From: Adiantum capillus-veneris
Lineage: Eukaryota > Streptophyta > Polypodiopsida > Polypodiales > Pteridaceae
DNA: 64,000 nucleotides
NCBI GenBank assembly: GCA_014529385.2
Contig: CM043968.1
Coordinates: 126,981,018-127,045,017, forward strand
Direction: 5' to 3'
Shown here: one piece after another, positions 10,187-20,892 of the stretch
How the letters are laid out: each line of letters begins with the position of its first letter
Position numbering within the stretch: position 1 is the first letter of the stretch
Position numbers and translations under genes: made by a program
The notes under the pieces: generated by a model
Seen by the model: the letters and a program-made list of their open reading frames with translations, nothing else
The model's database searches: none
Told to the model about the DNA's origin: nothing

Positions 10187-10342
10187 ATATAGAGAAGTCA
10201 AGGCTGATCTCCCTATCGGAAAATGACTCAATTGACCCTTCTGACTGGCCAGAGGAGATTGTCACAAAATGGAATATCTTCATATATTTGGGAGCACCCT
10301 TGGGGGTGGATGTAACTCACAAGCAAAGATTTGAGTGGGTGC
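10187..10342 (+). pseudogene. LINE reverse transcriptase fragment, left arm
   Basis: The plus-strand frame contains YLGAPLGVDV, the conserved YLG-PLG motif that follows the catalytic region of non-LTR reverse transcriptases. The frame continues across the copia target site GGTGC into 15525 (EKIKTKMSRWEYALL), matching the usual spacing in plant LINEs. Catalytic residues upstream are missing because the element is 5'-truncated, so it cannot be active. Confidence 0.7.
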
Positions 10343-10569
10343 TGTTGGAATTAGGGTTGCAGAGAAACACACACAGCTTGGAGAAGACGAAGGAAGCTCA
10401 AGGCACACAATAGAGAGTGTATTACTTAGTGTGCAATGGAAAGGTAGATAGCCCTAGAGTGATGGGCGTATATACAATGCTCGGGGGAAAAAACCTCCTA
10501 AAGAGGGAAAAAATGCCCCGGCGGTCCTAGTGTGTTCACACACATCACTACCACATGTATATGGTAACA
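10343..10569 (-). repeat. Copia 3' LTR
   Basis: 227 bp, TGTTGGAATTAGGG start and ATGGTAACA end on the plus strand. Compared with the other LTR it differs at two sites (GTGTATTAC versus GTGTGTTAC; CCGGCGG versus CCGACGG). A third, solo copy lies at 39189-39415 with five differences. Confidence 0.95.
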
Positions 10570-10583
10570 AATCCCCCCTAGAG
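10570..10583 (-). promoter_or_regulatory. Copia polypurine tract
   Basis: On the minus strand a CTAGGGGGGATT tract abuts the 3' LTR, the normal position for priming plus-strand synthesis. Confidence 0.75.
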
Positions 10584-10644
10584 TGATGCGGTGAACAAGA
10601 GCTGGCACATGAGTAAAGGGCAGTGCCATGCCCTTAGGACATGA

Positions 10645-11096
10645 TCAGTTCACAAAGGGGAGTAAGCCCAAAGCTTTGCGGAAAGCTTCAAGCTTCTCAC
10701 GAGACAATGCCTTTGTGAAAAGATCTGCAAGGTTGTCCGGTGTTGGCACATAAGCCAAGTTGATCTCTCCTGCTAAGAGCCTCTCCCTGACATAGTGGTA
10801 ACGCACCTCAATGTGCTTTGTGCGAGAATGAAAAACTGGGTTCCTCGCAACTGCCAATGCGCTTGACTGTCAGTGTAGATAGTGTTGGCATAGTCCTGTC
10901 CAACACCCAAATCAGCCATAAGGCGTCTGAGCCATACACACTCAACCGTAGCTGTGAAGACTGCCCTGTACTGAGCCTCACAACTCGAAGTGGCCACAGT
11001 AGGTTGCTTCTTGCTCAACCATGATATACATGAACTGACAAGCATGAAACAAAAACCACTTGTGGACACTCGTGTGTCAAAACCACCAGCCCAATC
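10645..11096 (-). pseudogene. Copia RNase H
   Basis: From the GAT following the TGA at 11097 the minus strand reads DWAGGFDTRVSTSGFCF, then SCEAQYRA, then IYTDSQ, the D..E..D pattern of copia RNase H that removes RNA from the DNA hybrid. The usual glutamate of SCEAEY is Q here. Near 10864 one base is missing and the end (HIEVRYHYVRERL... LADLFTKAL) is read in another frame, ending at a stop at 10645. With the TGA, the frameshift and the lost glutamate it is nonfunctional. Confidence 0.85.
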
Positions 11097-12512
11097 TCAG
11101 TCCGAAAAAGCATGTAAGTCTGGCGGAAATGATCCCTCCTTGGGATAAAACAAGCCAAGATGTGAAGTACCACTAAGGTAGCGGAAAATCCTCTTGACAG
11201 CCTGCCAGTGCTTAGACCCTGGGCTATGCATAAATTTGCTGACCTGTGAGACTGCAAACTGAATATCTGGCCTCGTGTTGCATACATAAATGAGGCAGCC
11301 AACAGCAGTTTGGTAAAGAGTGACATCAGCAGGATCACCAACATCATGTGGACTCAACTTCAAACCTGTTTCCATGGGAGTGGCAATAGGTTTGGAATCC
11401 TCAAGTCCAACCTTACATAGCAATGTCTCTATGTAGCTTTTTTGACACAAGGAAATACCACCATCACACTGCTTAAACTCTATACCCAAGTAATGATGCA
11501 ACAGTCCCAAATCTTTCATCTTGAAAGTAGAATTCAAATCAGCCTTAAATTCAGCAATATGTCTCATATTTGGTCCAGTGATCAGCAAATCATCAACATA
11601 AAGAACCACGATGAGAAATACATCACCCTCACGCTTTACATACAATGTGCTTTCTGCTGGACTGTTATGAAAGCCTTGTTTGACCAAATGAGTGTCAGCT
11701 TTCTCATACCATGCACAAGGAGATTGCTTCAACCCATACAAAGCCTTGTTACATTTGCACACTTTGTCCTCTTGTCCTTTTATGACAAAACCGCGAGGCT
11801 GCGTTACATAAACTTCCTCAAATATGTCACCATTCAAGAAAGCAGTAACAATGTCTGATTGATGTACATCCCAACCAAAATGAGCTACCAATGCACATAG
11901 AAAACGCATAGTAGTCATACGACAAGTGGGAACAAAAGTCTCTTCATAATCTATGCCTTTTTGCTGTGCAGAACCCTTTGCAACAAGTTGAGCCTTATGG
12001 CGATCAATCTCACCATCAGGCTTGCGTTTCAACTTGTAAACCCACTTCGTACCAATGGCCTTTTTGCCAGGAGGCAAATCACATACAGTCCATGTGTCAT
12101 TTTCTATAAGTGCATCATATTCTGATTGCATGGCAGCCATCCAATTTTCTGAATTCTTTGCTTCATCAAAAGACAGAGGCTCCTCAACATCATGTAAACT
12201 AGACACAGCCAAAGCATAACAATCTGATGCATAAGATGCATGGCGAGAGCCTGAACGAGTACGACTAGACAAAGGTGCATCCAATTTACTGTCACGCAAA
12301 GTGTGCACCAGCCATTTTGGCATACCTCTAGCCTGCTCATTTTCAGCCCTTTCCTCATCAAGTACATCATGTACATCTGCATCAGTAATAGGCTGATCTA
12401 AAACATTTTCAAAAACCCCCATAGGCTGTACATTTGCCTCATTGGAACTTACATTCGTATTTCCACCACTGAAAAGAGGCAACAAAGTGTCATAAATGTC
12501 CTGTGAGCTTAC
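11097..12512 (-). pseudogene. Copia reverse transcriptase (RVT_2)
   Basis: Open over about 470 codons on the minus strand. It carries the GTKWVYKLKRKPDG entry motif, QSDIVTAFLNGDI, LYGLKQSPCAWY and the catalytic LYVDDLLI, followed by LGIEFKQ and NTRPDIQFAVS, in the order usual for Ty1/copia RT, which copies element RNA to DNA. It is terminated by TGA at 11097-11099 just before the RNase H aspartate. Upstream, the integrase frame ends at 12509 and RT is in a different frame, so a frameshift separates them. The RT core itself looks intact. Confidence 0.92.
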
Positions 12513-13740
12513 ATTACTGTCTCTAGTACATGACAGCAAGGCTGAACAGAATCTTCCACAAACACTACATCCCGAGAAACCAGAATACGTTTTGTTTGCG
12601 GATGATACAACCTGTAACCTTTGCTTTCAGCACTATAACCAACAAAAATACATTTGACAGCCTTATCATCCAATTTTTTGCGCTGCACTTGTGGCACCAA
12701 AGCATATGCCAAACAGCCAAAAACACGCATGTGCTCAATAGAAGGCTTTCTATCATGCCATGCTTCATATGGAGTAATAGACTGCAAAGCTTTCGTAGGA
12801 CACCTGTTAAGTACATAAGTGGCACACATGATGGCCTCAAGCCAAAAAGAATGCGGCAAAGCTTGACTTTTGACCATACATCGTGCCATTTCCGTCAGTG
12901 ACCTGTTTTTCCTCTCAGCAACACCATTTTGCTGAGGTGTATAAGGCACTGTACATTGGTGTTTTATCCCACGACTAGCCAGAAATGCATTAAATTCATG
13001 AGACATATACTCCCCCCCTCGATCGGAACGGAGGGTGCCCATAGTACATTTCGAGACATTTTCAGCCATAGCCAAAAATTGTTTGAAGCACATAAAAACT
13101 TCGGACTTCGCTTTAAGCGGAAATACCCATGCATGCCTGGAGTAATCATCAATGAAAGTCACGAAGTACAGGTAATTGCCCAAGGACGGAGTTTGCATGG
13201 GCCCACAAACATCACTATGCACAAGCTGCAACCTGCATGTGGCCCGAACTGAACCATCCTTTGGAAACTTAGAACGCTGCATCTTACCCAAAATACAGCC
13301 TTCACAAACATGTTTGACAGGTGCTTCAAGAGGCGGCAAAGAAGCAACCATATCAGATTTCTGCAAACGCAGCAAACTGGCAAAATTCAGATGACCAAAA
13401 CGTGCATGCCAAAGTTTTGCATCTGAAATAGCCCTTGAATCTGCAACAGCATTTGCAAAATTTTGTCCACACTTGTCATACAAAGTGAGCTTATACAGCC
13501 CACGGCACAAAAGCCCAGATGCAACAATTTCATCACCAAAACTGAGATCATGAACTGTACATCTGTCATCCACAAATTTGACTACAAGTCCAAGTCTAGC
13601 AAGTGCGGATACAGACAAGAGATTCTTCTTGATCCCAGGTACATAAAGTGCATCAACAAGTGTGAAGGAACTGCCATTAGCAGCAGTGAGCACAATCTTT
13701 CCAACTCCCTGAACTGGATAAGAGGCGTTGTTGGCACAAG
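12509..13740 (-). pseudogene. Copia protease C-terminus and integrase
   Basis: The frame begins in the second half of the protease (ALYVPGIKKNLLSVS) and continues through GAG_pre-integrase with the zinc-binding HARFGH...CEGCILGK pattern. The integrase core shows the DDE residues in HSDVCGP, RSDRGGEY and GVAERKN, and the RVFGCLAYALVP and FVGYS segments follow. Integrase joins element cDNA to the chromosome. The start is not independent: a one-base shift near 13736 moves the protease out of the gag frame. The frame ends at 12509, short of RT, by a second shift. Confidence 0.9.
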
Positions 13741-14930
13741 ATGACTGAATTCCCATGAGGGACAGACTCGAGAGAGGTAAACAATTCACGATGTGAGGTA
13801 ATGTGCTTTGTAGCACCACTGTCGAAATACCACACATGTGAATCTATAGCAACTGACAAGCATGCATCATGGACAACAGGATTGTAAGTGCACTCTGCGC
13901 TAAAAGCCCATTCTGCATCAACATCAGCAACATGGTCTCCTTTCACAGAAGACTCAACAATGGCTGCATTTGTAGTGGAACCAGCATTTGCAGTGGAACC
14001 ACCCTCTTTCTTCTTCGCCTCTTTGGCCTTCAACTTAGGACACGACTTGATCAAGTGATCATTGGCTTTACAATAATGGCAACGCATATTCTTTTTGCCC
14101 TTATCACCAGAATTGCCAAATGAAGTACTTCCAGCAGAAGCATTAGGAACAAAATTTTTTCCACTCGCAGCAGAACCATAAGAAGTGGCTGCATTACTGT
14201 TACCACCCTTTCTTTGAGAAGCAATAAAAGCCTGTTCAACTGCACGCTGCCTAGTCCTAATTTTTCTAGAAAGTGACTCTTGCAACAACAATGTGCATAA
14301 TGCATCAAACTTGACAACTTCAGGATTTCCTTGGGTCATTAGTCTCCAAGTACTAGCAAAAGTCTGGTAGGAATCTGGTAAGGCATCAAGAACAGTCTGC
14401 ACAAGGGAACTGTCTGAAATGACTTCACCTGCAGAAATAAGTTGCTCATTGATATCCTTGACACTAGCAAGGAAAGTGTCCATATCATCTTCCTCATGCA
14501 TAATCTTCGACTCCAGCTCTTTACGCAGCAAAGCAATTTTAGCCTCATTGCGGCTTGCATAAAGACCTGCTAGAATATCCCAAGCCTGTTTTGCAGATTT
14601 TGCTGAACGGATGTGAGGAACAATGGTGCGCTTCACAGACAACACAATCAATGCATGAGCCTGCGCATCCTTAACATCCCAACGAGCTTGTTCTGCCATA
14701 GGCAAAACAACTCTAACAGCTGCAATCCTTGCAGCAAGACCTGCAACATCCTGAACATCCCCTACATTCTCAAAACCAAGACGTACATCAATGCCCTGCA
14801 CAATGTTCTAGACACCCTTTAACACAAGAACATGTTGCATCATATAAGCCCACATAGGGTAGTTGTCCCCATCCAACCTATCCTCAGCAGCAAACATCTT
14901 GAACACATCTGTGTTGTTGTTGTTAGCCAT
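13736..14930 (-). pseudogene. Copia gag and protease active site
   Basis: The likely start is the ATG at 14928-14930, giving MANNNNTDVF then LDGDNYPMWAYMMQHV, the copia gag N-terminus. An amber codon at 14808-14810 interrupts the frame after LKGV, where the family normally has tryptophan, so TGG to TAG fits. Downstream the frame holds a helical gag region, the zinc knuckle CHYCKANDHLIKSC and the protease motif WYFDSGATKHIT. The frame drifts off at about 13736. A GTG start after the amber would not normally be used. Confidence 0.9.
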
Positions 14931-15278
14931 GGTAAATGCTGCAATTGATGTGAAAACTGCCCGAAAATAGGAGAAACGGAGCGGGAACCACATGTGCTAT
15001 ATAGCACAAACCGTAGAAGACTATAAGGCACCTGTTATGCAGAAAACGGAACTGATAGAAATTTTGCACAAAATGACGAAATAGCCTGTGTAGTACTGCC
15101 TGTAGTGGAAACGGAGGCCCAAATGAGCCCAAATCAAAATTCTGAGCAGACCGAGCTCTTGGAGCTTTCCCAAAATTTTTGTCGACCTGCGAACACTTGC
15201 CGAAGCTCACTGAAATCGGAGAAAGTGAGCAAGCGTGTGCTGGAGCAGCTTGCGACTAAGCCTGGGAGGACGTGACCT

Positions 15279-15290
15279 GCTCTGATACCA
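15279..15290 (-). promoter_or_regulatory. Copia primer-binding site, tRNA-iMet
   Basis: On the minus strand TGGTATCAGAGC lies two bases inside the 5' LTR. This matches the 3' end of plant initiator tRNA-Met, the usual copia primer. Confidence 0.93.
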
Positions 15291-15292
15291 AT

Positions 15293-15519
15293 TGTTGGAA
15301 TTAGGGTTGCAGAGAAACACACACAGCTTGGAGAAGACGAAGGAAGCTCAAGGCACACAATAGAGAGTGTGTTACTTAGTGTGCAATGGAAAGGTAGATA
15401 GCCCTAGAGTGATGGGCGTATATACAATGCTCGGGGGAAAAAACCTCCTAAAGAGGGAAAAAATGCCCCGACGGTCCTAGTGTGTTCACACACATCACTA
15501 CCACATGTATATGGTAACA
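15293..15519 (-). repeat. Copia 5' LTR
   Basis: 227 bp, near-identical to 10343-10569. Followed on the right by the GGTGC target duplication and LINE sequence. Confidence 0.95.
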
Positions 15520-15524
15520 GGTGC

Positions 15525-16050
15525 TTGAAAAAATCAAAACAAAAATGAGTAGGTGGGAGTATGCTCTTCTCCCATTCCAAAGTTGGATAAAAGTGATAAA
15601 TGCCTTCATGATTTCTTATGTTGCCTACACTAGCCCGCTTCTCAAGATGGCTAAGTGTCACTAGAAGAGTTCTTAAAACCAGTAAAAAGGTTTTTATGGA
15701 AAAACAACACGAAATCCACCAGACCTTGGCAATGGGCCGTTGGGAATCAGTTACTCATCTGGTGAATCAAGGAGGCCTTAGAATTCTCAACCCGATGGCC
15801 CATGCAGAAGCTTGTTGTGCCAAATTTGTCGTCTCCTTGGCTAAACAGGATCAATTTTGGGCTGTCATGATCAAAGATATGATGGAAGCAGCTAAAATTG
15901 GCTTGAAAGGAGGTAAATGGAGAGGGGTGGAGTTCCATGACAAACTGTTTGCCCCGTCATGGTCTTCACTTAGACTGGGGGGCAGCTCAAGAGAATTGGT
16001 AAGAAAATGCAATACGGCAACAGGAGTCTTAGAGTAGGGGGAAGAAACCA
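15525..16050 (+). pseudogene. LINE reverse transcriptase C-terminal region
   Basis: Continues the LINE frame after the copia insertion: KTKMSRWEYALL, then WIKVINAFMISYV, corresponding to the thumb/connection of plant L1-type RT. A shifted frame gives LVNQGGLRILNPMAHAEAC, the GGLGI-like motif typical after RT in plant LINEs. Stops at about 15660 and 16034 break the frame. Confidence 0.75.
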
Positions 16051-16434
16051 GATACTTCAAGAACTCCATTTTGCATTGGCCCCCCTGGCTGTCCAAAGTA
16101 GTAGATCTGCCACAAATTACCTATTGGATAGAGACAGCCAGGAAACGGAATAAGAGGGGTCTGAATCGACTTGGGCACTTCTGGGATAGTGACAACAAGA
16201 GTTGGAAAACCATTGATCTTCTGGTTGCCCAGTACCAATTTAATAGCTTGGAGGTCTTGCTTGTCCACATAGTGATGACAAAGCTTGACAATATAGTGAT
16301 GTCGATTTGTGACTCGGGGTTGGACTGGAATGCCTTGAAATGGCCCGGAAGCAGTCACTTATGGAAACCCCATCCTAAAAGCATTCATCATACAATGATG
16401 CATAAGAAAAATTGGTCTACCCCCTTAACAAGAT

Positions 16435-16690
16435 ATGGAAAAAACACTAGCCGGAGTAATAGAGAACAGCTGGAATCCTAAGGTTCCGCAACACATGAAG
16501 GTATTTTTATGGAAAGTAATCTGGGGTGCTCTACCGACGGGGGTGAAAATTCAGGAGAGAGGGATTGGGTCAGATCGATGCTTGGGGTGTAGGCTCGTTA
16601 GTGAAGATCTAGCCCACCTCTTTCTGGATTGCCCAACTATCAAAGGCCTCGCAGGGAAAATATGCAAGTAGGTCCAAAGAACATGGAAAA
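16435..16690 (+). pseudogene. LINE zf-RVT zinc-binding region
   Basis: The frame reads VPQHMKVFLWKVIWGALPTG, then CLGCRLVSEDLAHLFLDCP. This matches the zf-RVT (PF13966-type) pattern K-FLW-...LPTG...C..C....E...HLF..C at the C-terminus of plant LINE ORF2. A TAG at 16669 ends it; RNase H was not recognised downstream. 16700-17125 is the decayed 3' part. Confidence 0.8.
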
Positions 16691-17125
16691 TCGGTTTCTT
16701 CAAGACTGATCTATTCCTTGGAGGAAAGAATTCAGGTAGTCCTGCCCTCCTCATCAACACTCAAATCGTCCGATACTTCTTCTTACATAATGTATGGCAG
16801 ACAAGAAAACGCCGTGTGTTTGAAGGAGGTTTCGAGGTGGCAAGCTTTGCATAAATTATACAAGAGAGCAAAGTGCTAATATGGACACTCGGACACAAGC
16901 AACAATCTAAGGATTGGTCTAGGATTACTTGTGCCTTGTTGTCAGCAGTTGGCATGCCTAGGACGGGGGAAAATACTACCCATCGGTAATTAAAAGATAT
17001 CAGAAGAACCCTGATAGCCGTTGTGATTTTGGTTCTTGTTTGATGTCATGGCTCAACATGAGCATGACAAGATCTTGTAATTTTTTAGGTTGATCGATAC
17101 AACTCACTCACAATTGTGAGTTTTG

Positions 17126-17206
17126 CTATTTGTACGCTTTCTATCAAGACTTAAGTAGAACACACTCACACACCGTAAAAATTATGAATATTTTTCACAA
17201 ACCACA

Positions 17207-17248
<42 letters not shown>

Positions 17249-17600
17249 GTGAGTGAGTGTAAAGGTTACCACAGGTTTTTCCGTATATATATGTAACATT
17301 ATCATATCCCCCCATCCCCTTGTTGACCAAACGCAAGTTCCCACATAAAGTTAGCCCATTTGCTCATGGGAGCCAGTACTAAGGCCTTGTTCACATAAAA
17401 GCAAGCAACAAAGTTCTCTATAGCATACCAAGCACTCAACTCTTCAAACTTCAAGGCATTTGAACCATAACTCAAAATATGAGGGCATGTTTTACATGGT
17501 GACACATTTTAATTGAAAACCGCATTGTGTATGCACTATTTGAACTAGTAAGCTCCACCATTTTGCACTCAAAGGTGGTAAAAGGGTTTATGTTGAGGTA
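17126..17600. repeat. GA-tract dispersed repeat (R1)
   Basis: TCAAGACTTAAGTAGAACAC, ATTATGAATATTTTTCACAA, (GA)n at about 17207-17245, TTACCACAGGTTTTTCC and the downstream TTGTTGACCAAACGCAAGTT block parallel 58665-59440. The LINE described above inserted at its left edge. Confidence 0.8.
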
Positions 17601-17787
17601 CAACCTGGCCTTGTGTTGAGAGCCGCTCACTGTGTGAGAAAGCCCCATGTAGGCATTGGTGTCACATTGCTGCAACTCGCAGAGAGAAGAATGAGAAGCG
17701 GGCTCTGTAGAGGGCAAAATCGTTTGTTGAGAGTCTCACTGTGTGAGCGGGCCCAGGCGGGTTGCAAAGAAGGTGAACGCCTGCACC

Positions 17788-18168
17788 ATGACGCGCTCTC
17801 GAAGGCCTGATTCGGTCATTGAGGATTCAAACATGGCTATGAAGATATTAGTAGAGGTTTAGAATTTTTTGAGTAAGCAGCATACACAGTTAGAGACTCA
17901 AATGCATTCAGCGGTAGAATCAGGAGTAGCACAAGTGTTACTACAAGAAGAGAAGGAAGTGGTGCAAGAAGAAGTGAAGAGCAAACATAAAGAATAAGTC
18001 CGGCAACTTTTGGGGCAGCATTTGAGTGAGCTAGCTAGAGTTAAAATGTCTTTGGAAATGTTTAAAGAGTGGACCTTAACATTGGAGGAGAAGGTCAAGA
18101 ATGAATTGAGCAATTGCCTAGCAAGAATGCAAAGCTGCAGGTTCAAAATCTTATGTTTGATCAGAGAT
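17788..18168 (+). pseudogene. Broken ORF with coiled-coil character, function unknown
   Basis: From the ATG at 17788 one frame runs about 127 codons if two stops are disregarded: TAG at 17860 and TAA at 17995. Both could be CAG or CAA changed by a C-to-T transition. The product is rich in E, K, Q and L with heptad-like spacing (VEVQEEVK-type segments, then LARVKMSLEMFKEW and LTLEEKVKNELSN), suggesting a helical coiled coil. It could be the 5' part of a gypsy gag, but no zinc knuckle or RT follows. I do not recognise a family. Confidence 0.35.
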
Positions 18169-18434
18169 TAAAGCCATTTTTGGATATGAAGAAGCAAGGT
18201 GTTGGGTCAAGAAGAGATAAATGTCAATGGGGTGATGATGTCTGAAGGGGATGTGAAGGTAGTTAAACAACAGATGATGGATGTTATGCAGGATCCATGG
18301 AGATCTATGAGAGAACACTGACTATTTTCACAGTGTTATTATTTGTTGAAGGATCCATTGATCCAACATCTAATGATGATGGTGAAGAGGGAGATCCTCC
18401 CTTATCTAGACCTTGCATGATGTTTAACATATTA

Positions 18435-18839
18435 GGGTAAAACCCCCAACTTAAGGCCACCTAAGAGAGGGAGCCTAGATCTCCGATCTCCGAGCTCAAT
18501 TATAACCAGTCAGTAGCTCACTTGATTCGCTTCGTCGAGAGCTTTACGAAAAAAATGATCTCAACTTTTTTGATGATCAAAGCCGAAAGTTATAAATCCA
18601 TTTATGCATTCCTGTGTACAAAAATGGGTGTGAAAAAGAAGACACACCAACCCCAAAAGAAAGACATGGGTGCCAACAAGGGTTAAAGTCATCCATTGCC
18701 CAATGAAAAGGTTGCATTTCAAATAAAATGAACTCTGAGCATTCTTTTGAATTGCACAAAGTTGGTTCAGCTTTGTCTTATTATTGGGGGTGTCATTGTC
18801 CTTTCTTTGAGGGGTGGTTTTTTATTGGCCCCTTTACCC
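18435..18839. mobile_element. MITE copy 2, related to 6243-6647
   Basis: Starts GGGTAAAACCCCCAACTTAA and ends TTTTATTGGCCCCTTTACCC, flanked by TA on both sides (18433-18434 and 18840-18841). Internal blocks shared with copy 1 include GGCCACCTAAG, AAAATGGGTGTGA and TTTTTTATTGGCCCC. The 405-bp length equals copy 1. No ORF. Confidence 0.7.
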
Positions 18840-19069
18840 TAATGGTTTCTTGAATTGTTGGTTTGTGGTATGGAGGGTTAAAGTCATCCATTGCCCAATG
18901 AAAAGGTTGCATTTCAAATAAAATGAACTTTGAGCATTCTTTTGAATTGCACAAAGTTGGTTCAGCTTTGTTTTATTATTGGGGGTGTCATTGTCCTTTC
19001 TTTGAGGGGTGGTTTTTTATTGGCCCCTTTACCCTAATGGTTTCTTGAATTGTTGGTTTGTGGTATGGA
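18680..19069. repeat. 195-bp tandem duplication over the MITE edge
   Basis: 18680-18874 and 18875-19069 are direct tandem copies with only a few mismatches. The unit covers the last 160 bases of the MITE plus 35 bases of flank (GGTTTCTTGAATTGTTGG...), so the duplication happened after MITE insertion. Confidence 0.9.
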
Positions 19070-19600
19070 GATGATCCTTTGAAGGCTAGCAACCCGGCAA
19101 CATGCTTTGATGTCTGTAAACCATTCTTCATCTCTTCCCTACATCAAGTTAGGGGCAAATACCATGGACGTGGGAATGTCAAGTCTGATGTAGAAGTCAT
19201 CCAGTGAGCAAAACATGAGCTTTGCCTCTTTTCACCTCTTCTTATAAAGGCTTGGAATTATCCATTTTCAGCATACCAGCTTGATGTGAGTGCAATCAAG
19301 TGTGGTGATAATACTCCTCACAAGATGGCTCATTGGGCTCTATTGCATCCATTTTCTATAAGGTCACTATATAGCTTTTTGCTAATGTCAAAATGGTATA
19401 CATCTGAGTATAGACCTTCAAAACTTCTACTTATATAAGACTTCTTTTATTATATAAGAAAAATACATGAATAAACTATCAAATTTTCTTATTTAAAAGG
19501 AGGTTCTTGAATAAAAAAATATATTCCTACCACTTATGTTGAAGATCATAACGCAATTTCTCAAAGGTTTTTTGCAAGCGTCATCATTTTATTACTTTGT
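19070..19600. other. No gene or named repeat recognised
   Basis: AT-rich sequence with stops in all frames; nothing identified. Confidence 0.5.
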
Positions 19601-19615
19601 TTTGTTTTTGAGAGA

Positions 19616-19659
<44 letters not shown>

Positions 19660-19877
19660 CCACTAAACAAAAATAATTTCCTTGAAAGTGAAGGAAAGAC
19701 AGGGTAGAATATGCTGTGAGAGAGAGAGAGAGAGAGAGATGGAGTGTTAAGGGTTCTTCTAAGGTAATTTCTCAACCACAAATGTCTATACTGTGTGTGT
19801 ATGTGTGTTTTCTTTTTTTGGGGGGGGGGGGGGGGGGGACTCGTCATGGGGGGGGGGGGGGGGGGGGGACTCGTCAT

Positions 19878-19918
<41 letters not shown>

Positions 19919-19990
19919 AAGAGAGGAGGGGGAGAGATTAATTGTTGTGTCAAGTCATCACTCCCAAACATCTATATTTTAATGGGTATT
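19601..19990. repeat. Microsatellite/poly(G) repeat, relative of 9555-10040
   Basis: (GT)n(GA)n at 19616-19658, (GA)n at 19718-19739, poly(G) at about 19819-19838 and 19849-19868 separated by a repeated ACTCGTCAT, then (GT)n(GA)n. TGTTAAGGGTTCTTCTAAGG and CAAACATCTATATTTT tie it to 9670-10030. Confidence 0.85.
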
Positions 19991-20778
19991 CTAAACTGTA
20001 GAGGTCGTTCAAATTTCTATGTAAGACAAGTCTCTCCAAGGGACTCAAAACTCTTCTGAATAGTTTTTAATAGAGAGCTATTCTCTGAAGAAGCGTGTAC
20101 TTTTTTATGCATGCTTGAAAATGACTTTAGAGATCAAAACATCAAACAAAATATTTATAAGAGTTTGATTTTATGATGCAGTTTTCAAGAGTCTAAGTGG
20201 CAATTTTTCTCCTTATGCACATACAAAAGAAAAATACTAGTAGAAATTTTTATTTTTGCAAAATGTTCGAACTATTTTTTCGAATATTTCGTCACCTTTT
20301 TTTTCTTTACTATCCTTTGCAACCGGCTCATCTCGATTTTCAATTGGCTTAAGACTAAGCTCAGACACACCTTTGTCAAATACTGATACGAGGTATTGAT
20401 AAAGAGTTCTGTCATTTGAGCATTTCAAAAAAATCAGTTCACTAAATTGTTTTATTATTTTCTATGCTTATTAAATCTACCTTTACTTAATATAAGAAAG
20501 CATTAAAATATTCTTTTATTTTAATTTTAATCTGTCTTTTTATTTTACTTTCTTTTTATTTTATTTTGTTTCGAAATGTTGATGTGTAATGTGCACCATT
20601 TACCATATTTTTGGGGCCCTTCGTAATATATAAGCTATTTATGAGTAGGGGATACCGACTATAAGAAAATAAAAAAATGGCCCAGTAGTGGAGATGACGA
20701 GAAGATGCTTGAGGAGATTTAGAGGTAGAGGACTCAGAATGGGGAGGCATGCCACGTGGAGGCCATGCCTCCCAATTA
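19991..20778. other. AT-rich region without recognised gene
   Basis: A 63-codon frame on the minus strand (20237-20428) has no recognisable domain and no supporting context. The rest is AT-rich and closed. Confidence 0.5.
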
Positions 20779-20779
20779 G

Positions 20780-20830
<51 letters not shown>
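20779..20830. repeat. (CT)n microsatellite
   Basis: About 25 CT units directly after GGGAT. It sits at the 3' side of the minus-strand ORF below. Confidence 0.95.
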
Positions 20831-20833
<3 letters not shown>

Positions 20834-20892
20834 TTGTCCTTGGAGGTGAGGATACAATGCTAAGGTGGTACTTGCCTATGTGTGTCATTGAT

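Larger units (their letters stand above)
10343..15519 (-). mobile_element. Complete Ty1/copia retrotransposon with recent LTRs
   Basis: Two 227-bp LTRs (TGTTGG...GTAACA on the plus strand) flank an internal region transcribed from the minus strand. The target duplication is GGTGC (10338-10342 and 15520-15524). A PBS complementary to initiator tRNA-Met lies next to the right LTR and a G-rich tract next to the left LTR. Domain order is gag, protease, integrase, RT, RNase H, typical of copia. The LTRs differ at only two positions by eye, yet the coding region carries five lesions: an amber codon in gag, frameshifts in protease, between integrase and RT and in RNase H, and a TGA before RNase H. 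Confidence 0.95.
10187..17125 (+). mobile_element. 5'-truncated LINE, split by a copia element
   Basis: LINE sequence occupies 10187-10342 and 15525-17125; a copia element lies between. The flanks carry CTATTTGTA at 10178-10186 and 17126-17134, a probable target-site duplication, and the unoccupied site is present at about 58640-58660. Joined across the copia insertion, the plus strand encodes the late part of a plant L1-type reverse transcriptase and the zf-RVT region. The 3' end is CAATTGTGAGTTTTGC with no poly(A). LINE proper is about 1.76 kb. Confidence 0.8.

Noticed and set aside
11442-14123. Plus-strand open frames within the copia element
   Set aside because: They are antisense shadows of gag, integrase and RT, which carry recognised motifs on the minus strand.
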